DNA of 64,000 nucleotides from Chryseobacterium herbae (lineage in GTDB: Bacteria; Bacteroidota; Bacteroidia; Flavobacteriales; Weeksellaceae), in assembly GCF_025154075.1 (NCBI RefSeq), contig NZ_JAOAMU010000008.1, forward strand, positions 1 through 64,000, read 5' to 3'. The notes under the pieces were generated by a model. It ran no database searches and was not told the DNA's origin. It worked only from the letters and a program-made list of their open reading frames with translations. The stretch's first letter is position 1; every line of letters starts with the position of its first letter. The position numbers and the translations under genes were made by a program. Positions 1 to 7,986 of the stretch are shown piece after piece.

Positions 1-100
1 TTTTAAGAAGCTTTCTCGTCTACATCCCTTAAGCTCGTTTAAATTATTATGCTTATCTAAAAGCTCTTCTGTGCTACCGAAATACTCTCGTTTTTCAGTG
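1..100 (-). other. Untranslated leader of a gene or RNA beyond the left edge
   Basis: These bases are downstream of the minus-strand promoter at 104-135 and contain no open frame with a start. An AAGAGCTTTT-like arm (about 59-70) could pair with an AAAGCTTCTT arm (about 5-15), so the leader may fold. It could be the leader of an rRNA operon or of a regulated gene; nothing in the window decides. Confidence 0.35.
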
Positions 101-103
101 GGG

Positions 104-135
104 CAAAGATAACAACTTATTAAGACGCAAAACAA
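104..135 (-). promoter_or_regulatory. Bacteroidota-type promoter firing off the left edge
   Basis: Read on the minus strand, a -7 box TATCTTTG (104-111) lies 16 bases after a TTG within TTTTG (128-132); a second TTG at 133-135 gives 21 bases. This matches the TTG / TAnnTTTG consensus well. The roughly 100 nt of transcript visible to its left have no usable start codon (the only ATG is followed directly by TAG), so the product begins outside the window or is a non-coding leader. Confidence 0.6.
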
Positions 136-199
136 GTTTATTTAACTTAAAATTCACGAACAAGCCCCATTAAATCATAAAACACTGGTATGCAGAGAG

Positions 200-228
200 A
201 AAAATTTTAAACTAATGTTTAATTTTTA
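200..228 (-). terminator. Weak AT-rich terminator after the 255-938 gene
   Basis: On the minus strand TTAAAC, a loop of ATTA and GTTTAA form a short AT-rich stem followed by a T run. It sits about 27 bases past the stop of the upstream gene. The stem is weak, so this is tentative. Confidence 0.35.
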
Positions 229-254
229 TACTTCCCTTTTCTATAATAGTGATT

Positions 255-938
255 CTACCTTTTTGAACGTTCATAAATCAGGCTCAAAAACTCGGCATAA
301 GACTTTTCCAAGCCTATGATATCACCGGATTTTAGATTTAAACCGCCGTTTCCGGACGTATCGGATTTTACTTTTAATGAAGAAGCCTGGAAATATAAGT
401 TTTCATCGGCTGTCTTTGGCTGAACCTTAATTGTAGAGCCCAAAAGTTTCTTGGTTGAAATGGTATAGATTTCCCCGGGAACGATATCCAGGGTAAGATA
501 AGATCTTGGTGTCAGTATATAGTCCTTCTTATTGATATTAATCTTCTGATCTTTGTCTGAGGAAGCAAAAACATACAGCATCCCCTTCTGTACAACCAAA
601 TTTTCTTTGGGAGTATAGTATAAAGCAATTTTATAGTTTGCCGGATTGAGGGACTGCAGGGTTCCATCTATATTTTCAAAAGGTTTAAATGAAAATGTAT
701 TGGCTCCAACTTCTTTTGCCTTCTTATATATTAATGAAAAAATAGCAGCGTCATCATTTGAGAATCCCTGAACTTCGATTTCTCCCAAATATTCGGCATC
801 GACTGTAGATTCTGTTTTTTGATACAGGAACTTGTCTGTGTTGTCGTTTGTTTTTGCCACTTTTGAAAGGTATACATTCTGGGCTGTACACCAATGGGCA
901 CAGAATATGGAAAAGGCAACGGCGAGATTCTTTATCAT
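255..938 (-). CDS. Secreted protein of unknown function
   Basis: A 227-residue protein that I do not recognise. It begins with a signal peptide (hydrophobic residues 4-14, likely cleavage after Ala19 in CTAQ), so it is exported to the periplasm or outer membrane. The mature part is a mix of beta-rich and polar sequence with no cysteine cluster, metal motif, repeat or T9SS tail that I can see. Its ATG at 938 lies only two bases after the rfbD stop, so it is almost certainly cotranscribed with rfbD as the last gene of that unit. Nothing in the sequence ties it to rhamnose synthesis. Confidence is high that it is a gene; function is open. Confidence 0.75.
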   Translation of the reverse strand: MIKNLAVAFSIFCAHWCTAQNVYLSKVAKTNDNTDKFLYQKTESTVDAEYLGEIEVQGFSNDDAAIFSLIYKKAKEVGANTFSFKPFENIDGTLQSLNPANYKIALYYTPKENLVVQKGMLYVFASSDKDQKININKKDYILTPRSYLTLDIVPGEIYTISTKKLLGSTIKVQPKTADENLYFQASSLKVKSDTSGNGGLNLKSGDIIGLEKSYAEFLSLIYERSKR

Positions 939-940
939 AA

Positions 941-1804
941 TTATTGTTGTGTTAGTATTCTGACAGATTCTTCAAGACTATTTTCCCAATGTTTTGGTTC
1001 GATTCTGTAAATTTCTTCTATTTTATCCAAAGACATGGTGCTTCTGGCCGGTCTTTTTGCAGGAGTAGGATACTGTTCTGTTGTCAGAGGGTTTAACTGT
1101 ACTGAAGCGTTTGAAAATTCTGCAATCTTTTTTGCAAACTCAAACCAGCTTGTTTCAGGATAATTTGAAAAATGAAAAACACCAAAGGTCTTATTTGGAG
1201 TCTTGATGATATCCATTATCGCTTCTGCAAGATCATTGGCATTGGTAGGCTGACCGAACTGATCGGCAACAATTCCAAGTTCGTCTTTCTGAGAAAAGAG
1301 GTTCAGCATTGTTTTAACAAAATTCTTATTGAATTCTGAGTAGAGCCAGGAGGTTCTCAAAACAATGGTTTTTGGGTTGATCTCCAAAGCCAGTTCTTCA
1401 CCTTTTCTTTTTGACTCTCCATATATTCCTGTCGGACTGGTAAAGTCATCTTCTGAGTACGGAAGATTGGTATCTCCATCAAAGACGTAGTCGGTGGAAA
1501 TGTGAATCAGGATACTTTTATAATCTACACAAGCCTGAGCGAGATATCCCACTCCGTCAGCATTGACCGCAAAAGCTTTATCACTTTCCTTCTCCGCAAG
1601 ATCAACCGCTGTATATGCAGAAGCATTGATACAGTAGTCCGGTTTGTTGTCATAAAAAAAACTACTGACCTGATCTTCGTCTGTAATATCTAAGGTCTGT
1701 GAATCTGTAAATATGAACTCATATGAATTTTCATAATCAGGGGCAATTTTTCTGATACAGTTCCCCAACTGTCCATTGCTTCCTAATACGGCTATTTTTT
1801 TCAT
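941..1804 (-). CDS. rfbD: dTDP-4-dehydrorhamnose reductase
   Basis: Short-chain dehydrogenase-type reductase that reduces dTDP-4-dehydro-L-rhamnose to dTDP-L-rhamnose with NAD(P)H, the last step in making this sugar for cell-surface polysaccharides. The N-terminus has the nucleotide-binding pattern GSNGQLG, the centre has STDYVFDG, and the catalytic YGESK (Tyr-x3-Lys) follows, all as in RmlD. The frame is open 27 bases further upstream, but the ATG at 1804 puts MKKIAVLGS at the start, as is usual in the family, giving 287 residues. The rfbA, rfbB and rfbC partners are not in this window, so the pathway is split in this genome. The next gene starts two bases after the stop. Confidence 0.88.
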   Translation of the reverse strand: MKKIAVLGSNGQLGNCIRKIAPDYENSYEFIFTDSQTLDITDEDQVSSFFYDNKPDYCINASAYTAVDLAEKESDKAFAVNADGVGYLAQACVDYKSILIHISTDYVFDGDTNLPYSEDDFTSPTGIYGESKRKGEELALEINPKTIVLRTSWLYSEFNKNFVKTMLNLFSQKDELGIVADQFGQPTNANDLAEAIMDIIKTPNKTFGVFHFSNYPETSWFEFAKKIAEFSNASVQLNPLTTEQYPTPAKRPARSTMSLDKIEEIYRIEPKHWENSLEESVRILTQQ

Positions 1805-1828
1805 CTGTAATTTTATTATTTTACTTAT

Positions 1829-1836
1829 CAAATGTA
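1829..1836 (-). promoter_or_regulatory. -7 box upstream of rfbD
   Basis: TACATTTG on the minus strand matches TAnnTTTG and lies about 25 bases before the rfbD start, a good distance for a short 5' leader. No clear TTG is present at the -33 position, so only the -7 element supports it. Confidence 0.45.
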
Positions 1837-1885
1837 GTGTTAAAAGAAAATATTCAGTTTTATAATACGCGTTTATTTTCCTTTA

Positions 1886-2371
1886 TCAAGCGTTTTTTGC
1901 GTTCTGAGATCTTAAAAACTTCACTCTAGGCTGGAAATCTTTCTGTTCAAGATCTACATAGAACTTATGGAACGTTTCTTTTATATCTTCCGGGTGGATT
2001 TCTGATCTTCTTGTTTTGATATTGAAATAGATCACGGTAACCCATAGCACGGCATGAACTGTTTTTTCATCCAGGCTTTTCATTAAAATTTCCACCTTAG
2101 CCGTTCTGTCCTGTATTTCGATGGTCTTGCTGCTGATCACAACCTGGGTATTGTATCTTACTTCTTTCAGGTAAGCGATCTCATTTTGAATGGCGATCCA
2201 TGTACATCCTGTTTTTTTGGTGTATTCTTCATAGGTGAATCCATAAAATGTTTCTACGTGATCTTCTCTGGCATTGAACATATAATCCAGATATTTTACA
2301 TTATTTAAATGTCCTATCGGATCACAATCGCTGAACCTAACTTTTACGGTTGTTGATACTTCTTTTTCCAT
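1886..2371 (-). CDS. YbgC/4HBT-family acyl-CoA thioesterase
   Basis: A 161-residue single hotdog-fold protein of the 4-hydroxybenzoyl-CoA thioesterase family, expected to hydrolyse acyl-CoA or acyl-ACP thioesters in the cytoplasm. The N-terminus carries the family signature around residues 13-27: VRFSDCDPIGHLNN, with the Asp-x-x-Gly-His arrangement of YbgC-type active sites. Length is slightly above the usual 130-140 residues because of a C-terminal extension. It is a stand-alone gene between rfbD and the ompH genes. A TATTTTTG box lies only about five bases before the ATG, so the message could be nearly leaderless. The physiological substrate cannot be read from the sequence. Confidence 0.85.
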   Translation of the reverse strand: MEKEVSTTVKVRFSDCDPIGHLNNVKYLDYMFNAREDHVETFYGFTYEEYTKKTGCTWIAIQNEIAYLKEVRYNTQVVISSKTIEIQDRTAKVEILMKSLDEKTVHAVLWVTVIYFNIKTRRSEIHPEDIKETFHKFYVDLEQKDFQPRVKFLRSQNAKNA

Positions 2372-2383
2372 AGCGCAAAAATA

Positions 2384-2412
2384 AAAAAACCACCTCTAAA
2401 AGAGGCGGTTAA
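2384..2412 (-). terminator. Rho-independent terminator of the porG-ompH operon
   Basis: On the minus strand AACCGCCTC, a short TTTTA loop and GAGGTGGTT form a strong stem followed by seven T residues. It lies 23 bases past the stop of the last ompH gene. Confidence 0.85.
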
Positions 2413-2434
2413 TTTATAAAACTTTGTTAATTTC

Positions 2435-2938
2435 TTAGTTGATCCCTAATTCTTTCTTAACAGCTGCTGTAGCATCAGCTCCAGATCTGTAAACAAAAGC
2501 CGGAGAGTTTGCATCCATGATGAATTCGTATCCGTTAGCTTTAGCTACTTTCTCGATAGCATCATTCAATTTTTTCTCAATTGGTCCGAAAACAACATCT
2601 TTCTTAGCCTCTAAGTCTTTTCCAGCTTTTTCCTGCATTTGTCCGATTTCTTCCTGAAGCTTCTGTAATTCTGCTTCTCTAGCTTTGTTCTCGTCAGCTG
2701 TTTTCTTAGGAGCTTCGTCCGTATACTGCTTTAATTTAGCCTGACCTGCATCTGCTTTTTTCTTGATCTCAGATTGTTTTGTATCTAAGAAAGTTTTTAT
2801 ATCAGCATCAGCTTTCTTTTTTTCCGGCATTGCATTAAGCACTCCCATTACATCTACAGTAGCAAATTTCTGAGCTTTTGCCATACTTACCGACACAACC
2901 ATTATTACCGCGGCAAATAATACACTTAATTTTTTCAT
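2435..2938 (-). CDS. OmpH/Skp-family periplasmic chaperone (second copy)
   Basis: A 167-residue Skp-like chaperone thought to hold unfolded outer-membrane proteins in the periplasm on the way to BamA. A signal peptide (residues 1-22, cleavage near AKAQ) is followed by the small beta part and a long charged helical arm (about residues 45-120, Lys/Glu/Ala-rich with AELQKLQEEIGQMQEKAGKD) that would form the coiled-coil tentacle. The C-terminus YEFIMDANSPAFVYR returns to the core, as in other OmpH proteins. It is the last gene of the porG-uppS-bamA-ompH-ompH unit and is closed by a strong terminator. Tandem ompH copies behind bamA are normal in Bacteroidota. Confidence 0.92.
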   Translation of the reverse strand: MKKLSVLFAAVIMVVSVSMAKAQKFATVDVMGVLNAMPEKKKADADIKTFLDTKQSEIKKKADAGQAKLKQYTDEAPKKTADENKAREAELQKLQEEIGQMQEKAGKDLEAKKDVVFGPIEKKLNDAIEKVAKANGYEFIMDANSPAFVYRSGADATAAVKKELGIN

Positions 2939-3001
2939 AATTGGTAAAATAAATAATTTAATTTGTTTTTAGATTGTAAATTTAAGCAAAAGTTAATTGA
3001 T

Positions 3002-3553
3002 TTACTTTTTGCTTTTAGATTTTTCTTTTTTATCAGATGTAGATCCTTTTAATAAGATAGTCAATACTTTTTCTGTATAATCATATCTTGGTAAAAGGAA
3101 AAGCACATTGTTATCGGTTTTATCAAGAACCGTGCCCAATCCGTTTTTCTCAGCCATCGTTTTGATAGCATTCCAGATCTCATCCTGGAACGGCACTACA
3201 AGGTTTGTTCTCAGTTTTGTAATCTCTCCGTTGACTCCAAAACGTAAACTTGTTGTCGTTTTGATATTCTTTTCAAGATCCATTACTTCTTTTTCTCTAA
3301 GTTTGAGCTGGTCTCCTATCAACAATACTTTCTCACTTTCAAATGCCGATTTTTTTCTTTCGTACTCGGACTGCAGATTTTGAAGTTCTGACTGCCAGGT
3401 ATCGATTTGGGAATTTAATCTTGCTTCAGCTTCTTTGTATTGAGGCAGCTTATCCAAGATATAGCCTGTGTCTACCACTCCTACTTTCTGGGCGTTTGAA
3501 AACCCGAAAAGAAGGAACAACACAAATGTGAAAATGATTTTAAAGTTCTTCAT
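3002..3553 (-). CDS. OmpH/Skp-family periplasmic chaperone (first copy)
   Basis: A 183-residue OmpH-type chaperone directly behind bamA (nine-base gap). It has a signal peptide (cleavage near SNAQ, residue 21), the typical opening KVGVVDTGYILDKLPQY, a long coiled-coil arm over about residues 50-110, and a return strand GLGTVLDKTDNNVLFL. Compared with the second copy it has an extra basic C-terminal tail ending in repeated Lys-Ser, which is probably disordered. Likely role: delivery of outer-membrane barrels to the BAM complex. The two copies differ strongly in sequence, so they are not a recent duplication. Confidence 0.92.
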   Translation of the reverse strand: MKNFKIIFTFVLFLLFGFSNAQKVGVVDTGYILDKLPQYKEAEARLNSQIDTWQSELQNLQSEYERKKSAFESEKVLLIGDQLKLREKEVMDLEKNIKTTTSLRFGVNGEITKLRTNLVVPFQDEIWNAIKTMAEKNGLGTVLDKTDNNVLFLLPRYDYTEKVLTILLKGSTSDKKEKSKSKK

Positions 3554-3562
3554 ATCTATGAA

Positions 3563-6100
3563 TTATAATGATTGGTTCATCAGGAAGTGAGTCTTCCATC
3601 CAGATGGTTCTGTTCCGGAAACGGTCTTATCGAATCCATAAGCAAAGTCAAATCCGATCAAACCAAAAGCACCCATGTATACTCTTACCCCAACCCCTAC
3701 TGATCTTTTCAATTGGAATGGATTGTATCCGCTCCAGCTATTCCACACGTTACCACCTTCAGCGAAGGTAAGTGCATAGATCTTAGCAGTTTGGTTCATA
3801 GAGATCGGGTATCTTAATTCTAACGTAAATCTGTTATAGATTGTTCCTCCTCCTCTTTGTGTAATATCATCTGCTTCACCTCCATAAGTGGAAGCATTTT
3901 CATATCCTCTTAAAGGGATCAATTCACGACCGTCATATCGACCACCAAACAAACCGGTACCCCCTACATAGAATCTTTCGAATGGCGGAGCCCCAAGTTT
4001 TTTGTTATATCCGTCCATGAATCCCATTTCAGCAGAAGATCTTAATACAAGTTTTCCAGCTATCTCATTATAGATATCGGCTTTGAACTTGATTTTATAG
4101 AATTCCATCCACTTGTACTTATCCACCGGTGACATTGTAGAATAATCTTTATTGCTGAACAATGAGTAAGGTGCAGTCATTTTCGCGGAAAGCTCAATAT
4201 TTGAACCCATTGTCGGGAAAATAGGGTCAAGACCTGCAGAGTTTCTGCTTAAACCTAAGTTAAGACTTAAGTTATTTGCATCACCATAGTATTCCGTGGT
4301 ATCTCCAAACTGGAAAGGATAGTTGCTGAATTTATAATTCTGAAACTGAATCCCTGTGTACAGTGAGAAATAATCATCCGGCCAGTTTAACAGTCTGTTC
4401 AGACCTACTGATGCGGAGAAAATATTAAGTTTCTGATCATTTCCACTGCTGTCGTTATATTTTACTCTGGAAGTATTTAAACTTACAGAAAGAGCAGTTG
4501 GTTTAGTTCCAAATAACCATGGTTCAGTAAATGAAATCCCGTAGTTTTGGAAATATTGTCCAGCCTGTGCCTGAATAGACAAGGTCTGCCCGTCTCCCTG
4601 AGGTACCGGTCTGAAGTCTTTAAACTTAAGGAAGTTTTTCAGAGAGAAGTTGTTGAACGTAAGTCCTAAAGTTCCGATAAAGCTGTTACCTCCGTAACCT
4701 GCCTGTAACTGAACCTGAGAAGAACCTTTTTCAACTAATTTCCAGTTGATATCTACTGTATTATCTGTCTGGTTCGGCTGGATATCCTGACCTACCTGCT
4801 GTGGATCAAAGAATGTCATTCCCGCCAGATCAAAGTAAGTTCTCTTAATCTCTGTCTTTTTGAAAAGCTCTCCCGGTTTTGTTCTAAGAGCTCTAAGTAT
4901 CACATGGTCATGGGTTGTTGTATTCCCCTGCCATGTTACTTTATTCCAGGTTGCCTGCTCTCCTTCAGTAATTCTGATCTCAAGGTTTACCGCATCTCCT
5001 GATACCGATTTTTCTACCGGTGTAACGCTGGAGAAAAGGTAACCGTTATTCATGTACACAGATTTGATATCTGAGTCATCTTCTTTACCTCCGTCTTCTC
5101 CTACTTTTTTATTGAAACCTACGGCATCGTAGATATCTCCTTTTTTATATCCTAAAAGTCTTTGTAAATGCTCAGTAGCGTAAACGGTATTTCCAGTGAA
5201 TGTAATATCTCCGATATAATACTTTTTACCTTCTTTAAGCTTTACATTGATCTCGTAATTGTTTCTTTTATTTCTCCACACAGAATCTGAAACGATGGTA
5301 GCATCTCTGTATCCCAAAGAGTTATAATAGCTTACAAGGCCCTGCTTATCTTCCTGGTATTTTTCTTCAATAAATTTTGAAGATTTCAGAATTCCACCGA
5401 TACTAAATCTTCTCTGCTTGGTTTCTTTGAAAGCTTTATTTCTAAGCTTGGAATCGGTAACGCTTTGATTTCCTTCAAATTCGATATGGTCAATTTTTAT
5501 TCTTTTCCCTTTCTCTACATTGATGGTCCAGTCTACCATAGACGGATCATTCGCGTTTACTTTATCCTGAATCGTAATTCTAGCGTCAGCAAAACCCTTT
5601 TTCACGTAATCCTTCGGGACTTTAGTCTTAAGGCCGGAGATCAGGTTTTGAGTGATCTTTGTTCCAGGCTTCAGATTATTGTCTTTTATCAGTTTTTCGT
5701 TTTTAGATTTACCGATCCCTTTCCCTGCGAATTTTACTTCACCAAGTTCTTTAAGGTCTTGCAGGTAGAATTTTAACACTATGGTTTGCCCTTCAATACT
5801 CTGAACATACACTTCAACTTCTGAAAAAGACTGGGTATCCCAAAGCTTTTTAACAGCGTTGCTGATTTTTTGTCCAGGAATATCTACAACTTCGCCTTTT
5901 GTTAAGCCTGTAAATCTTAAGATCTGAGCCGGCGTATATTTTTTTACCCCATCTACAACAATGTCTTTAAGCGTGTAAGTGCCTGTGCCATTTTCTGCAT
6001 GTACAGCATTATTTACTTTAGTGCTGTCCTGGGGAGTCACTTGTCCATAAAAATGCGCAGAAGCAGCAAACATTATGATGGGTAATAGTCTAAACTTCAT
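3563..6100 (-). CDS. bamA: Outer-membrane protein assembly factor BamA
   Basis: Essential Omp85-family insertase that folds beta-barrel proteins into the outer membrane. At 845 residues it has the usual size for Bacteroidota. A signal peptide (residues 1-19) precedes a polar linker, then five POTRA repeats (roughly residues 45-480, recognisable by 'hxFxGN/xxxGD' turns such as ITFTGNTVYATEHLQRLLGYKKGD). The C-terminal half is a 16-strand barrel with the conserved loop-6 region near RGYENAS and VRVYMGAFGLIGFDFAYGF. The protein ends in LMNQSL rather than the aromatic residue usual in proteobacteria. It sits between uppS and ompH in one operon, with short gaps of 9-27 bases. Confidence 0.95.
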   Translation of the reverse strand: MKFRLLPIIMFAASAHFYGQVTPQDSTKVNNAVHAENGTGTYTLKDIVVDGVKKYTPAQILRFTGLTKGEVVDIPGQKISNAVKKLWDTQSFSEVEVYVQSIEGQTIVLKFYLQDLKELGEVKFAGKGIGKSKNEKLIKDNNLKPGTKITQNLISGLKTKVPKDYVKKGFADARITIQDKVNANDPSMVDWTINVEKGKRIKIDHIEFEGNQSVTDSKLRNKAFKETKQRRFSIGGILKSSKFIEEKYQEDKQGLVSYYNSLGYRDATIVSDSVWRNKRNNYEINVKLKEGKKYYIGDITFTGNTVYATEHLQRLLGYKKGDIYDAVGFNKKVGEDGGKEDDSDIKSVYMNNGYLFSSVTPVEKSVSGDAVNLEIRITEGEQATWNKVTWQGNTTTHDHVILRALRTKPGELFKKTEIKRTYFDLAGMTFFDPQQVGQDIQPNQTDNTVDINWKLVEKGSSQVQLQAGYGGNSFIGTLGLTFNNFSLKNFLKFKDFRPVPQGDGQTLSIQAQAGQYFQNYGISFTEPWLFGTKPTALSVSLNTSRVKYNDSSGNDQKLNIFSASVGLNRLLNWPDDYFSLYTGIQFQNYKFSNYPFQFGDTTEYYGDANNLSLNLGLSRNSAGLDPIFPTMGSNIELSAKMTAPYSLFSNKDYSTMSPVDKYKWMEFYKIKFKADIYNEIAGKLVLRSSAEMGFMDGYNKKLGAPPFERFYVGGTGLFGGRYDGRELIPLRGYENASTYGGEADDITQRGGGTIYNRFTLELRYPISMNQTAKIYALTFAEGGNVWNSWSGYNPFQLKRSVGVGVRVYMGAFGLIGFDFAYGFDKTVSGTEPSGWKTHFLMNQSL

Positions 6101-6127
6101 TTTATCGAGTCTTTCTTTTCTTTAAAT

Positions 6128-6877
6128 TTATTGGGCTTTTATCTGATCGCCGGTTAATCCGTATCTTCTTTCTTTGTTTTGATAATCAACAATACATTGG
6201 AAGAAAATATCTTTTGTGAAATCGGGCCATAGGACATTTAAAAACTGTAGTTCCGCATAAGCAATCTGCCAGAGGAGGAAGTTACTTACTCTTATTTCTC
6301 CGCTGGTTCTTATCAGCAGGTCTACAGGAGGAAAGTCTTTTGTATAAAGGTAACTTTCGAATAATTTTTCATCAATATTCTCCACATCAACTTTTCCTTC
6401 TTTCACGTCAGAACTGATGTTTTTTACAGCATCCAGTATTTCGTTCTGTGAGCCGTAGCTTATTGCCAGCACTAAGTTCCCTTTTGTGTTTTCTTTTGTA
6501 AGCTCTACTACACGTTCCAGCTGTTCTCTCACCAGGAGAGGGAGCTTTTCGAGATTCCCTATAACATGCATTCTGAGGCCCTTGCTAAAGATTTCTTCAG
6601 CTTCCAACAATAAGGTTTCCACCAACAAATTCATCAGTGTACTTACTTCATCTGCCGGACGGCTCCAGTTTTCAGAAGAAAATGTATACAGTGTTAAATA
6701 AGGTATATCAATCTCATTACAGGCATTAATGGCATTTCTTACTGCATTAATGGCATTCTTGTGACCGAAGGTTCTTTCTTCGCCACGAGTTTTTGCCCAT
6801 CTTCCATTGCCATCCATAATGATGGCGACGTGTTTCGGTAAATTCTCAGAATTTATTTTATCTTTAATCAACGACAT
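6128..6877 (-). CDS. uppS: Undecaprenyl diphosphate synthase (isoprenyl transferase)
   Basis: Cis-prenyltransferase that adds isopentenyl diphosphate units to farnesyl diphosphate to make the C55 carrier for peptidoglycan and surface polysaccharides. The 249-residue length is standard. The signature IIMDGNGRWA is at residues 19-28 with catalytic Asp22, and the C-terminal DLLIRTSGE and LLWQIAYAEL blocks that bind the second diphosphate are intact. It is the second gene of the envelope operon, five bases behind porG and 27 bases ahead of bamA. The lipid it makes is also the carrier used by the WecA-type transferase at 11.4 kb. Confidence 0.96.
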   Translation of the reverse strand: MSLIKDKINSENLPKHVAIIMDGNGRWAKTRGEERTFGHKNAINAVRNAINACNEIDIPYLTLYTFSSENWSRPADEVSTLMNLLVETLLLEAEEIFSKGLRMHVIGNLEKLPLLVREQLERVVELTKENTKGNLVLAISYGSQNEILDAVKNISSDVKEGKVDVENIDEKLFESYLYTKDFPPVDLLIRTSGEIRVSNFLLWQIAYAELQFLNVLWPDFTKDIFFQCIVDYQNKERRYGLTGDQIKAQ

Positions 6878-6882
6878 ATTAA

Positions 6883-7773
6883 TTAATCACAATAGCATGG
6901 AGGTCTTCCGAATGAATAGGTAAGTCCTAAACTAAAAGTATTCATCCAGTCCTTAGACCTTTCATCACCAATATTTCTTTTGTTAAGAAGTTCTTTCTCT
7001 CTTTCTTTAGAGACTGCATAATAGTTTCCGGACTGCAGCAGTGAAGCACCGGTAGCAGGATCCAGAATATCCGCATTAAAGCTGGATGTTACATCTTTTG
7101 ACATTAATCTGCTATGATCAAGCTGATCCGTCAATGTATATCTGAACGTAGCTTCTGCAAATATAGCCCAATTATGGTTGAACTTATATTTTAAACCTAC
7201 CCCAAAAGGGATATGCATCGTTACTTTTTTTCCTATTGTATATACCGGAGTACTTTTAAAATCCAGTTCATTAAGAGGAGCCTGTGCCACTCCGTCTGCA
7301 TCTCTTCTGAAATCATTCACAAGATCAGCCTTCGGAGCATCAAACATCAAAGCACCGATACCTCCAAAGATGTATGGACTTACCATGCTTACCTGCTCAT
7401 TATTGACAGGGAAAAGATTGTATTCGAACATTAAACTCGCTTCGTATACATTGTTTTTTCCATAAGAGTTTCTATTCACTCTGTATTCTTCTTTCGCAGC
7501 TTTATCGCTGAACTGAACCTGATTGTAACCCAAGTCCAATCTCACGGTCTGGTGCGGGTTAAAATTAAATCTATATAATAAACCTCCATAAAACGGGAAT
7601 CCCCATTCTGACATCCTGTCTAAATCCAACGGCTTTTGTAAAATATAATTGGTCCTTCCGACGTCCCCTACCAGGTTACTCATCCCTAGACGAACTCCCA
7701 ATTCGTTTCTTTGTGCTTTAACACTTACCATTCCAAGGAAGGCAAGAAAGCTAAACAATAATTTTTTATTCAT
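6883..7773 (-). CDS. porG: PorG-type outer-membrane protein of the type IX secretion system (DUF6089)
   Basis: A 296-residue beta-barrel protein of the DUF6089 family. In Porphyromonas gingivalis the gene at this exact position, before uppS, bamA and two ompH genes, is porG, whose product anchors the PorK-PorN ring of the T9SS to the outer membrane; the call rests on that conserved order plus sequence style. A signal peptide (cleavage near VKAQ, residue 21) leads into NELGVRLGMSNLVGDVG and alternating barrel strands, ending FSLGLTYSFGRPPCYCD. The frame continues 45 bases upstream, but the ATG at 7773 gives the proper signal peptide MNKKLLFSFLAFLG. It is the first gene of its operon. Confidence 0.8.
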   Translation of the reverse strand: MNKKLLFSFLAFLGMVSVKAQRNELGVRLGMSNLVGDVGRTNYILQKPLDLDRMSEWGFPFYGGLLYRFNFNPHQTVRLDLGYNQVQFSDKAAKEEYRVNRNSYGKNNVYEASLMFEYNLFPVNNEQVSMVSPYIFGGIGALMFDAPKADLVNDFRRDADGVAQAPLNELDFKSTPVYTIGKKVTMHIPFGVGLKYKFNHNWAIFAEATFRYTLTDQLDHSRLMSKDVTSSFNADILDPATGASLLQSGNYYAVSKEREKELLNKRNIGDERSKDWMNTFSLGLTYSFGRPPCYCD

Positions 7774-7815
7774 AAAAGAATATGGATTTATGGTTATTTT
7801 AAAATTTAATTTTTG

Positions 7816-7823
7816 CAAATATA
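7816..7823 (-). promoter_or_regulatory. -7 box of the porG-uppS-bamA-ompH operon
   Basis: TATATTTG on the minus strand fits TAnnTTTG, about 43 bases before the porG start, followed by GC as in many Bacteroidota promoters. No clear TTG at -33. Confidence 0.45.
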
Positions 7824-7953
7824 AAACATTTTTATATTAATGATATTCTTAATGTATAGTTAAAAATAAACAAAAAAACATAATTTGTTATAAAGTAAAC
7901 GGCAAAGTGCCAAAAATATTCTTTTTTCCTTAGATTCCAAATACTGAAAGTAT

Positions 7954-7984
7954 AAAAAAACCCCCATTTGCTGAGGGTTTAAAA
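7954..7984 (-). terminator. Terminator of the wza-wzc unit
   Basis: On the minus strand AAACCCTC, a loop and GGGGGTTT form a stem followed by a run of T, starting three bases after the wzc stop. Confidence 0.85.
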
Positions 7985-7986
7985 CG

